Assembly (NCBI GenBank): GCA_022448705.1
Contig: JAKUUF010000090.1
Coordinates: 1 to 6,341, forward strand
Direction: 5' to 3'
Length of the DNA stretch: 6,341 nucleotides
Source: SAR324 cluster bacterium
Lineage (GTDB): Bacteria > SAR324 > NAC60-12
Shown: piece by piece, positions 1 through 6,341 of the stretch
How positions within the stretch are numbered: the stretch's first letter is position 1
Layout: each line of letters opens with the position of its first letter
Program-made: the position numbers and the translations under genes
Notes under the pieces: model-generated
What the model saw: only the letters and a program-made list of their open reading frames with translations
What the model was told of the DNA's origin: nothing
Database searches by the model: none

Positions 1-515
1 TATTTTCCATTTGAGCTGATCACATAGCTTACCTGGCCTCTGGGGAGGAAGATATCACGTGATTTTGCCAGCAGACGGGGCTTTAAATCCAAATTTTTAT
101 TTGTATCCCTGATATGGTTCAGCACTACCTGTTCTATGTCTGAGCCAGAAATTTTGAGAGCCGCCCGCTGTATAAGTGTTGTGTCAAACCCTGGAAAAAC
201 CAGATGCTTGACGTTGATTCCTTTTGAGCGTAAACGTGACAATATCAGAGATCTAGTTACAGTTAACTTTCTTCCAGGTAGGGGGGATTTCCCGATAGTA
301 ATTTCTGTAAGTTTATCCAGTAGCAAAATATTTTCTCCCTCGATTTGCGCAATTTCACCGAGTGTATATTCGTCGCTGTTAATAACTGATGATTGTGGAA
401 GAAGTATTTTGACCTGCTGCGATGCAGAAAAGTTATTTCCTGCTGAAAAAGAAGTTCCGGAGGATAATAAAAAAAACAGCAGCAATATTCCGTAAAGGTA
501 CGGATAAATTTTCAT
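1..515 (-). CDS. flgA: Flagellar basal body P-ring formation chaperone FlgA (partial, C-terminus outside window)
   Basis: FlgA is a periplasmic chaperone that helps FlgI subunits assemble into the P ring around the flagellar rod. The frame is open from an ATG at 515 to the left edge (171 codons plus two bases). It begins with a clear Sec signal peptide: a short start with Lys2, a Leu/Phe-rich core at about residues 9-18, and a probable cut near FSA-G at 24-26. The mature part shows the FlgA N-terminal pattern: YTLGEIAQIEG (50-60), then a Leu-rich stretch, IGKSPLPGRKL (74-84), an RLRSKGI turn (94-100) and FPGF (107-110). The C-terminal SAF-like domain is mostly missing. An in-frame stop lies 12 nt (four codons) upstream, so 515 is the only reasonable ATG. 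The Shine-Dalgarno sequence is poor. It follows flgG after a 138-bp gap, in the common flgF-flgG-flgA order; flgH and flgI may lie beyond the edge (inference). The identification rests on pattern, signal peptide and context. Confidence 0.88.
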   Translation of the reverse strand, partial: MKIYPYLYGILLLFFLLSSGTSFSAGNNFSASQQVKILLPQSSVINSDEYTLGEIAQIEGENILLLDKLTEITIGKSPLPGRKLTVTRSLILSRLRSKGINVKHLVFPGFDTTLIQRAALKISGSDIEQVVLNHIRDTNKNLDLKPRLLAKSRDIFLPRGQVSYVISSNGK

Positions 516-653
516 CGCAAATATTTTTCTATTTTATATTTTGAAGTTTCGGTTCACCAAATAATTCAGAACAAAACATTTATGTCCAAGCACTCCGGTT
601 CCTATATTTCAAATTTTTTTCTAATTAGCTAAATGATTGCCCAGAAACTTTCG

Positions 654-1442
654 TTACCTGACCAGATTGTTGGTGGTTTGCAGCATTTGATCGGCAGACT
701 GAATGGCCTTGGAATTAACTTCATAAGCACGCTGCGCAGTAATCATATCTACCATTTCTTCAACAAGTGAAACATTCGAACGTTCTAAAAATCCCTGCGT
801 GAGACTTCCCATGTTACCTGACCCGGGAGAATCTACTATGGCATTCCCGGAAGCTGGAGTAGAGAGGTAAAGGTTTTTACCGATTGGCGTAAGCCCTGAA
901 GGATTCTGAAAACGTGCCAGCTGAATGCTGCCAAGTGCCTCAGGCAGATTTTCATCACGTAAAAATATTGATACCGTTCCATCTAAACCTACCTGCACTT
1001 TCCTGGTATCAGACGGGATATTTATTTCAGGGTCCATCAGCATTCCATCATTTGTTACAAGTCTGCCCAGGCCATCAACATTGAAATGACCGTCACGAGT
1101 ATAAGCAATAATCCCGTTTGGCTGAAGGATCTGGAAAAAACCCATTCCGTCAATACTTAAATCAAGATCATTGCCTGTGTTTTCCATATTGCCCTGTGTG
1201 TGTACTTTATCTGTACTGACAAACTTCACACCGTGCCCAACATGAATACCGACCGGAACTTGCGTGGAGATTGAAGATGGAACACCTGCATTACGCTCAT
1301 TGTAATAAAGCAGATCCTGAAACTGGATAGTGCTCTTTTTGAATCCAGTAGTATTTACATTTGCAAGGTTATTTGCAGTTGTATCTATATTTCTCTGTTG
1401 GGCCTGCATTCCAGTAGCAGCAGTATATAGTGCGCGCATCAT
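654..1442 (-). CDS. flgG: Flagellar basal-body distal rod protein FlgG
   Basis: FlgG forms the distal rod, the part of the flagellar drive shaft that crosses the P and L rings and joins the hook. The 262 residues match the family length (about 260). The N-terminal rod/hook motif ANNLANVNTTGFKK lies at 23-36. The FlgG-specific stretch (about 46-63, YYNERNAGVPSS and following) is present; in the known family it makes the rod straight and rigid compared with the hook protein FlgE. The middle region has NDLDLSIDGMGFFQI (91-105) and YTRDGHF (114-120). The C-terminal motif SNVSLVEEMVDMI is followed by AQRAYEVNSKAIQ (236-248). There is no signal peptide, as expected for a type III-exported axial protein. 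AAGGAG at 1458-1453 sits 10 nt before the first of two adjacent ATGs; the second would be 13 nt away, so the first is preferred. It lies 53 bp after flgF and is probably co-transcribed with it. Confidence 0.97.
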   Translation of the reverse strand: MMRALYTAATGMQAQQRNIDTTANNLANVNTTGFKKSTIQFQDLLYYNERNAGVPSSISTQVPVGIHVGHGVKFVSTDKVHTQGNMENTGNDLDLSIDGMGFFQILQPNGIIAYTRDGHFNVDGLGRLVTNDGMLMDPEINIPSDTRKVQVGLDGTVSIFLRDENLPEALGSIQLARFQNPSGLTPIGKNLYLSTPASGNAIVDSPGSGNMGSLTQGFLERSNVSLVEEMVDMITAQRAYEVNSKAIQSADQMLQTTNNLVR

Positions 1443-1495
1443 AAGCGGAAAACTCCTTGATCAGGTTTTATAATTAATATTGTCAGTTAAAATAA

Positions 1496-2266
1496 TTAAG
1501 CCTGTACCATGCTGATGGCTTTTTCATCCAGTCTGTCTATTCTGGAAAGAGCCTTGTGTACGGACTCATAAGCACGTGTAGCAGAGATCATTCGTGTCAT
1601 TTCAAGCATGCTGTTTACATTTGAATCCTCCAGCATCCCCTGTTTGATCTGAATGTCTGCCGAAACTTTGGGCAGGTCGTCCTTGTTAACTGGCGCGAAA
1701 AATCCTCTTCCAAGCTTCTGCAGCTGGTCCTGGTGACGGAATCTTACCAGACGGAAACTATCGGAGATTTTTCCATCAACATGGACCTGGCCGCTTTCAT
1801 CAATATGGACAGGACCATTTTTCACAGTAATTGGGCCTTTTTCACCAAGTACAAAATAACCTTCATTTGTTACAATTCTTCCTTCTGAATCCATTTGAAA
1901 ATGTCCGTTGCGTGTAAATCTTTCTCCCTGCGGTGTTTCTATTGTGAAGAAACCTTCATTTGCAATTGCAAAATCGAGGTCGTTTCCAGTGGATCGCATT
2001 CTGCCTGGTTCGAAATTTTTTCCTACTTCATCTACTATTACTGCCGATTTATCCATGCCGACATAATCATCAAGATATTCATGTGATAAAAATCTCTCCT
2101 CCAGGGATTCCGGAACAACCCTTTGAACAGTGGAAAGAACCTCCCTGAATGAGGGCTGATCTTCCTTAAATCCCACTGTGTTGACGTTTGCCAGATTATT
2201 GGCGACGGTTTCCATCTTGTGCTCTATTACTCCTGCTGCCTGAACAAGGCTGGTCATTCCGCTCAT
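1496..2266 (-). CDS. flgF: Flagellar basal-body proximal rod protein FlgF
   Basis: FlgF is a proximal rod component, joining the FlgB/FlgC region to the FlgG distal rod. It is exported by the flagellar type III apparatus, and no signal peptide is visible. The protein has 256 residues (E. coli FlgF has 251). It carries the rod/hook motif ANNLANVNTVGFKE at 22-35, the central NDLDFAIANEGFF (95-107) and FTRNGHFQMDSEGRIVTNEG (117-136), and the C-terminal QGMLEDSNVN (209-218) plus SATRAYESVHKAL (228-240). FlgF is favoured over FlgG because the N-terminal start is diverged (MSGMTSLVQAAGVIEHKM), the FlgG-specific rod segment is absent, and a bona fide FlgG follows directly. AAAGGGA ends 5 nt before the ATG at 2266; the next in-frame ATG (codon 4) would be too far from it. 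It is the first visible gene of the operon, with a sigma-54-type promoter candidate just upstream. Confidence 0.95.
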   Translation of the reverse strand: MSGMTSLVQAAGVIEHKMETVANNLANVNTVGFKEDQPSFREVLSTVQRVVPESLEERFLSHEYLDDYVGMDKSAVIVDEVGKNFEPGRMRSTGNDLDFAIANEGFFTIETPQGERFTRNGHFQMDSEGRIVTNEGYFVLGEKGPITVKNGPVHIDESGQVHVDGKISDSFRLVRFRHQDQLQKLGRGFFAPVNKDDLPKVSADIQIKQGMLEDSNVNSMLEMTRMISATRAYESVHKALSRIDRLDEKAISMVQA

Positions 2267-2323
2267 CAGATTCCCTTTAATTAATTTTGTATATTTTCTC
2301 CAATTTCAGCTGCTTTGGTAAAA

Positions 2324-2339
2324 GCAAGCAATATACCAG
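2324..2339 (-). promoter_or_regulatory. Candidate sigma-54 (-24/-12) promoter for flgF
   Basis: Read on the minus strand the site is CTGGTATATTGCTTGC followed by TTTT. Against the sigma-54 consensus (YTGGCACG-N4-TTGCW) it has exact CTGG and TTGCT elements, A at the second position after GG, and the required 10 bases between the GG and GC pairs. The predicted transcription start is near 2312, giving a leader of about 46 nt to the flgF ATG with its Shine-Dalgarno intact. Sigma-54 control of rod and hook operons is established in many polarly flagellated bacteria. The assignment here is inference from the match and position. Confidence 0.65.
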
Positions 2340-2373
2340 AACAGGAAACCGAATTCGAATTAGGAAGTTCAAA

Positions 2374-2443
2374 TTTTTTTACCCATCAGCAGGTGTTTTT
2401 GTAATCAATGATGGATTAATTACTCTGCTGGCGGGTTAAAAAA
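2374..2443. repeat. Nested imperfect inverted repeat, possible activator-binding site
   Basis: Outer arms at 2374-2392 (TTTTTTTACCCATCAGCAG) and 2425-2443 pair at 16 of 19 positions, including CAGCAG/CTGCTG and CCC/GGG. Inside them, 2401-2409 (GTAATCAAT) and 2415-2423 (ATTAATTAC) pair at 8 of 9 around a 5-bp centre. The inner centre is about 100 bp upstream of the predicted flgF start, where enhancer sites for sigma-54 activators of the NtrC/FlrC/FleQ type usually lie. It is not a normal terminator: on both strands the T-run comes before the stem and the A-run after it. No flanking target-site duplication is evident, so a mobile element is not supported. Function is inferred. Confidence 0.5.
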
Positions 2444-2567
2444 CATAAGCTGAATTATGCCATTAATTAAAGCATTCTTTTATTCTCTAGGCAGATAATT
2501 ATTTTTCTGAATTACAGTGGATTATGCTAAACTGTGCTCCCTGCTGAAATTCCACAAATAATTAAAC

Positions 2568-5500
2568 ATGACTCTTGACGACTGGATTGAAAGTCTATTC
2601 CCCTTGTCTCGGGATACTGACTGGGAAGCAGTTTTTGCTGACCCTTCATCTCCTTTCTCTGCGGAATCGTCCGGGAAGCTCGCGGTATTGATTGAAGAGA
2701 GTGTTTCCATTTCAGGAATTTCTAATTATCTTGCCGAATTATTCCCTGTTCTGCTCTCTTCTGGAACTCCTGAAGCCACACTTACTCAGTTTCTAGATTT
2801 TTCAAAATCATACCAGAAAAAGTTTAAAAACAGTTTTAACTGGAGTTATCCCATTACAAAGGCATTGGTGCACGTTTTCGGACGCAGTAATTTCCTGGCC
2901 ACTAGACTTAAAAGAAATCCGGAACTTGCGCTGGAATTACTTGAATCACCCTTCATTTATCAAAAGAAAAAACTTGTTGAAATGGAGAAAGGGCTGCGAC
3001 AGAAGCTTGAACAGCAGCCAAAGTATTCACTTTCAGAATTCAAGACAGCTTTACGGTGCTTCAAATATGAGGAATTTTTACGAATTACAGTTCGTGATCT
3101 TGCAGAACTTTGTCCATTTGAGGAAACTCTTGAAGAACTTTCATCAGTAGCAATTTGCTGCCTGAGGGAATCACTTTCCTTTGTTACCTCTCATGAACTG
3201 GGAAATGCGGAAAAATCTAAAAAAGAATTAATGGATGATGCTAACGGAATTAAAAACGGAGAATCCTTGCGCTCAATGCACTTAAGCTCACATCAGAATT
3301 TGCCATTCAGTATATTGGCGCTGGGTAAGCTGGGGGGGAATGAGCTTAATTTTTCATCCGATGTTGATTTGATCTTCATACATGACAATGAACCTCTCAC
3401 TGGAGATATTGATATTGATCATAAGCTGAGGATAAAAGCAGCAAGATTATTGATTGAAGTGATGTCTGAAGTAACCGAAGAAGGATTTTTGGCACGGATG
3501 GATATGCGTTTGAGGCCCGGAGGAGAACGAGCTCCTCTGGTTCTTTCCTTGGATGAAACTGAATTTTATTATACCGCAAGCAGGGAAATGTGGGAACGTC
3601 AGGCCCTGATAAAAGCAGTTCCTGTAGCAGGTACTGAACGACTTTCCAAAGATGTGATGAATATGATAACACCATTTGTTTACAGGAGCCTGCTTGATGA
3701 AGAAGTTCTGCACGATGTGGAAAAAGTCAAGGAACGTATTGAAGAAGAACATCTGCGTGAAGACCATTTGAACGTAAAATTAGGGGTGGGTGGAATCCGT
3801 GAAATAGAGTTTTTTGTACAGACGTTTCAACTACTTTATGGTGGTGTTAATCAGCAGCTTCAGGTAACTGGGACTTTACATGTTCTGCAGGAGTTGAATA
3901 AATCAGGGCTGATTCCTGGACGGGATGCTGCGTTGCTGCAGGAGTCATATTTGTTTTTGAGGCGTGTTGAACACCACCTACAGCTGCGTGATGAACAGCA
4001 GACTCACACGTTACCTTCTTCAATTGCACAACAGCAGGCTCTAGCCAGGAGTTTAGGTTATAAGAATTTGGATGCTGAAAAAGCAAGACAGCAATTGCTG
4101 AGTGAGTTGAAAGATGTAATGGGGAGAGTACGTGCAATCTTCAACGGTCTTTTCAGTCGCAAACACCTTGAAATTGAAGCGTCTATAAGAAAATGTGCCA
4201 GGATTAAGCATTTTACGACCGATGAAAAGCACTTTATAGAATCATTCTCTCAACAGCTTGTTCCGCTAATAAGCCAGGATACAAAAAATCACTTTCAGCG
4301 TTTGTTTGAATCTATAAACGTACAAATAGATTTTTACAGGAAATTATCTCAGTATCCGTCTGCTCTGTCACGCCTTACAAGAATAGCTGAAACCAGTGAA
4401 ATGTTGTGGAATTATCTGCTTAATAATCTGGAATTGCTGGAACAGCTGGACAAACCGGTTCCTGATATTTCAGTAGAAAATTTAACAAAAATTCTTGAAG
4501 ATCAGCTAAGTACTTGCAAGGGCAACGAGGAAGAAGAAATTGACCGGTTAAGGCAATTCAAGCATACAATCACGTTTCTACTCGGCAGTGCTGAAATGGA
4601 GGGCTTAGTTTCCTACGAGCATGCCAGAATTGGAATGACTGTGCTGGCTGAAATTATTGTAAGAGCTGCTTTTGACTTGTCACAAAAATCGCTTGCATCC
4701 CGTTACGGTGAAGTTAAAGACGCTGACGGGGAACCTTGCAATTTCGCCATTGTAGGTTTGGGAAAACTGGGTGGTGAAGAAATGACTTATCACTCTGATC
4801 TCGACCTGATATTTATTCATTCAGGTGAAGGTGCCACAACCGGGCCTTCTGTGACAGGGGCACAGGAATATTGGATCAAAATAATTCAACGTCTAATTTC
4901 ATGCCTGTCCACTATTACCCGTACAGGTTTCGCCTACAAACTTGACACACGACTTCGGCCATCTGGAAACGCAGGAGTATTAGTGTCTTCGTTGGATACA
5001 TATCTCAATTATCACGACAACTCGGAACCGTGGGAACATCAGGCTTTGATTAAGGCACGTGTGATTGGAGGGAGTGGTAGTTCCGAATGGTTTCAGGAGG
5101 TAAAAGATGTAATACACAGAGCTGTTTATGAATGGCATCCTCCAACTGATTTAAATGCTCGCATCAATCATCTAAGACAGCGCAAGGAAAAGGAACTGTC
5201 TCGAGAATCTAAGCATCAACGCAACATCAAGGAAGGACGGGGAGGTCTACTTGATGTTGAATACCTGACTCAGGCACTGCAGCTTAAACATGGACGTTTA
5301 TGTCCTCAACTGCAAAATCCCAAAACCATGGAAGCACTGCGTGAACTGGGCAAAAATTCAATCATTAAAAAGCAGGAATCAAAGGTTTTGCAAAAAAATT
5401 ATATATTTCTGAGGTTGATTGAAAATGGACTAAGGTTGATTTATGATGATTCAACAAATTTACTGGACTTTAAAAGAGTTCAGCAGACTACCATACTTCA

Positions 5501-5597
5501 ATTGCTTAAGCTTCAAGGATACTCGGTTAAAAATCTGCAGGAGGCGGTTGAATCAGCCACAATAGAAATCCGGAAAATTTACTTAAATTATTTTTAA
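2568..5597 (+). CDS. glnE: Bifunctional glutamine synthetase adenylyltransferase / adenylyl-removing enzyme GlnE
   Basis: GlnE attaches AMP to a tyrosine of type I glutamine synthetase, switching it off when nitrogen is plentiful, and removes it by phosphorolysis when nitrogen is scarce. In the known family PII (GlnB) and glutamine set the direction; the enzyme is cytosolic. The 1009 residues (E. coli: 946) show the family's duplicated layout. The N-terminal removase has LGKLGGNELNFSSDVDLIF (252-270; metal-binding Asp265 and Asp267), RLRPGG (314-319), WERQALIKA (342-350) and GVGGIREIEF (406-415), with a helical QTHTLP segment (478-483). The C-terminal transferase has LGKLGGEEMTYHSDLDLIF (731-749; Asp744 and Asp746), RLRPSG (795-800), WEHQALIKA (822-830) and GGLLDVEYL (892-900). 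Both active sites look intact. The start is fixed by a stop three codons upstream (TAA at 2559-2561); no Shine-Dalgarno is visible. It stands alone, divergent from flgF. No glutamine synthetase or PII gene is in the window. Confidence 0.98.
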   Translation: MTLDDWIESLFPLSRDTDWEAVFADPSSPFSAESSGKLAVLIEESVSISGISNYLAELFPVLLSSGTPEATLTQFLDFSKSYQKKFKNSFNWSYPITKALVHVFGRSNFLATRLKRNPELALELLESPFIYQKKKLVEMEKGLRQKLEQQPKYSLSEFKTALRCFKYEEFLRITVRDLAELCPFEETLEELSSVAICCLRESLSFVTSHELGNAEKSKKELMDDANGIKNGESLRSMHLSSHQNLPFSILALGKLGGNELNFSSDVDLIFIHDNEPLTGDIDIDHKLRIKAARLLIEVMSEVTEEGFLARMDMRLRPGGERAPLVLSLDETEFYYTASREMWERQALIKAVPVAGTERLSKDVMNMITPFVYRSLLDEEVLHDVEKVKERIEEEHLREDHLNVKLGVGGIREIEFFVQTFQLLYGGVNQQLQVTGTLHVLQELNKSGLIPGRDAALLQESYLFLRRVEHHLQLRDEQQTHTLPSSIAQQQALARSLGYKNLDAEKARQQLLSELKDVMGRVRAIFNGLFSRKHLEIEASIRKCARIKHFTTDEKHFIESFSQQLVPLISQDTKNHFQRLFESINVQIDFYRKLSQYPSALSRLTRIAETSEMLWNYLLNNLELLEQLDKPVPDISVENLTKILEDQLSTCKGNEEEEIDRLRQFKHTITFLLGSAEMEGLVSYEHARIGMTVLAEIIVRAAFDLSQKSLASRYGEVKDADGEPCNFAIVGLGKLGGEEMTYHSDLDLIFIHSGEGATTGPSVTGAQEYWIKIIQRLISCLSTITRTGFAYKLDTRLRPSGNAGVLVSSLDTYLNYHDNSEPWEHQALIKARVIGGSGSSEWFQEVKDVIHRAVYEWHPPTDLNARINHLRQRKEKELSRESKHQRNIKEGRGGLLDVEYLTQALQLKHGRLCPQLQNPKTMEALRELGKNSIIKKQESKVLQKNYIFLRLIENGLRLIYDDSTNLLDFKRVQQTTILQLLKLQGYSVKNLQEAVESATIEIRKIYLNYF

Positions 5598-5815
5598 AGT
5601 AATGGTTTTTGTTTACTGGTCGAAATTTTAATTTCCTATTTAATAAATCCACATACTTTGACGGCTCATTGATATTCGGCTTGAAGAATGCTGAAGGCGT
5701 TAATAACCTCTAAATCATCTTTGTTTAAGAATTATTTTAAATGTTTTTGGAAAAAAATATGGAATTGCTGAGAATAACTCAAGATCAAACATGCTAAAAA
5801 CAAATTAGGAGAAAA
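5598..5815. other. Intergenic gap between glnE and the sensor gene
   Basis: These 218 bp are very AT-rich. No rho-independent terminator for glnE is visible: the best stem (TTCGGC at 5675-5680 with GCTGAA at 5690-5695) is short and has no T-run after it. TTGACG (5658-5663) resembles a -35 box but lacks a good -10 at the right distance. The only clear signal is the ribosome binding site AGGAG at 5807-5811 for the following gene. Confidence 0.6.
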
Positions 5816-6341
5816 ATGAAGTTTTTATCATTAACAATAAGTAGAAAAATATTTTTTATTTTCATCATCAATTCCGTAATTACGGTAACTATTTCTGGTT
5901 TGGTCATAATTTCTTTCACAGGTTTGTCAGACCAGTTCAATTATAATTCAGAACTTTCTGATTATAAAACAACACTTGATTCAATCAGAATTGAGCAGTC
6001 TAAGCTAAAGGGACACGCACAGTCATTTTATTTAAATGTAACAGAAGCATCAGTCAAAGAGGGGTTGCGCAAATTAGGAAACTCTATAACTTTCATCAGG
6101 GAATCTCTTGCAAAACTGAAAAGTGACAAAAATAAAATTATCAGTGACAGCAAATTTAAAAGTAACCAGAGGTATAATCTAAATGATCGGGAATTAAACA
6201 GTCTTCAATCATTGAAAGCTAAATATGGTAACCAAAAAACGGCCGCTCAATATGATGCAGATTTAAACCAATTGAAAAATGAGTTGAGTATAAATCACTT
6301 TTTATTTGAGTTTTATCTGAAAAAACTTATTGCAATGACTG
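5816..6341 (+). CDS. Putative membrane sensor, probably methyl-accepting chemotaxis protein N-terminus (partial)
   Basis: The frame is open from an ATG at 5816 to the right edge (175 codons plus one base). AGGAG at 5807-5811 lies 4 nt before the ATG, which fixes the start. A short basic cytoplasmic start (MKFLSLTISRK) leads into one strong membrane segment at about 12-34. The remainder is hydrophilic, rich in Lys, Asn, Ser and Leu, and looks mainly helical. This fits an extracytoplasmic helical-bundle sensing domain such as those of chemotaxis receptors or sensor histidine kinases. No second membrane segment, HAMP, MCP signalling or kinase domain is reached, so the class is unproven. A chemotaxis receptor is preferred because of the SLTISRKI-type start before TM1 and the flagellar genes nearby, but that is inference. 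Base composition is more AT-rich than glnE, as is common for sensing domains. The coding call is firm; the function is not. Confidence 0.6.
   Translation, partial: MKFLSLTISRKIFFIFIINSVITVTISGLVIISFTGLSDQFNYNSELSDYKTTLDSIRIEQSKLKGHAQSFYLNVTEASVKEGLRKLGNSITFIRESLAKLKSDKNKIISDSKFKSNQRYNLNDRELNSLQSLKAKYGNQKTAAQYDADLNQLKNELSINHFLFEFYLKKLIAMT

Larger units (their letters stand above)
2267..2567. other. Divergent intergenic region between flgF and glnE
   Basis: These 301 bp hold no supportable gene. They contain the sigma-54-like flgF promoter (2324-2339), a 10-bp palindrome AATTCGAATT (2352-2361) and the nested inverted repeat at 2374-2443. For glnE no convincing promoter is visible. Weak sigma-70-like options are ATGCCA (2457-2462) with TATTCT (2481-2486) at 18-bp spacing, and an isolated TATGCT (2523-2528) without a good -35 partner. 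No GG-N10-GC sigma-54 signature reads towards glnE between the repeat and its start codon. Confidence 0.8.

Noticed and set aside
136..495. 119-aa open frame on the plus strand
   Set aside because: It lies opposite flgA, which has a signal peptide and family motifs; this frame has no recognisable features or context.
608..620. 13-bp sequence TTCAAATTTTTTT shared with 2368-2380, upstream of flgA and of flgF
   Set aside because: Low-complexity A/T tract in an AT-rich genome; the flanks do not match, so it is likely chance.
2522..2710. 62-aa minus-strand frame over the start of glnE
   Set aside because: Mostly antisense to the glnE N-terminus, low complexity and Ser-rich, with no recognisable family. 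It is a shadow frame.
3397..4137. Several minus-strand frames of 92-106 aa inside glnE
   Set aside because: All are antisense to the conserved removase domain of GlnE and show no coding character of their own.
2568..5597. The repeated LGKLGG...SD(V/L)DLIFIH and (M/P)WE(R/H)QALIKA blocks as a recent duplication or fusion
   Set aside because: This is the normal ancient duplication of the GlnE family (removase and transferase domains), not a new event.
5675..5695. Small stem (TTCGGC/GCTGAA) downstream of glnE as a terminator
   Set aside because: Six pairs with one wobble, a 9-nt loop and no following T-run; too weak for a rho-independent terminator.
5741..5797. 18-codon frame starting ATG-TTT-TTG upstream of the sensor gene, a possible leader peptide
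   Set aside because: No ribosome binding site, no regulatory codon runs, and no attenuator-like hairpin after it.

Overview
The window is an AT-rich piece (about 40% GC by eye) of a chromosome from a flagellated Gram-negative bacterium. FlgA chaperones the P ring, which exists only in cells with an outer membrane. The gene order flgF-flgG-flgA, together with a full-length two-domain GlnE, fits Proteobacteria in the broad sense. A deltaproteobacterial or SAR324-like lineage is my guess, but a protein-level search would be needed to place it. I see no tRNA, rRNA, CRISPR array, insertion sequence or phage gene.

Layout. Positions 1-2266 on the minus strand hold a flagellar rod operon read right to left: flgF (2266-1496), flgG (1442-654) and the 5' part of flgA (515 to the window's left edge). 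A 301-bp divergent intergenic region (2267-2567) separates it from glnE. It carries a good sigma-54 (-24/-12) promoter candidate for flgF at 2324-2339, and a nested inverted repeat (2374-2443) about 100 bp upstream of the predicted flgF transcription start, a usual distance for an enhancer. Positions 2568-5597 on the plus strand encode the bifunctional glutamine synthetase adenylyltransferase/adenylyl-removing enzyme GlnE, with both nucleotidyltransferase active sites intact. After a 218-bp gap, 5816 to the right edge is the start of a membrane sensor, probably a methyl-accepting chemotaxis protein, cut off by the window before any signalling domain.

How the genes work together. FlgF (proximal rod) and FlgG (distal rod) build the drive shaft of the flagellum, and FlgA helps assemble the P-ring bushing around it. 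The partial sensor may feed the same motility system. GlnE is functionally separate: it tunes glutamine synthetase to nitrogen status. Its only visible tie to the flagellar genes is the shared divergent promoter region.

This is mostly an ordinary housekeeping region. I found no evidence for an undescribed system. The points most worth checking are the sigma-54 promoter with its upstream inverted repeat, and the identity of the truncated sensor.
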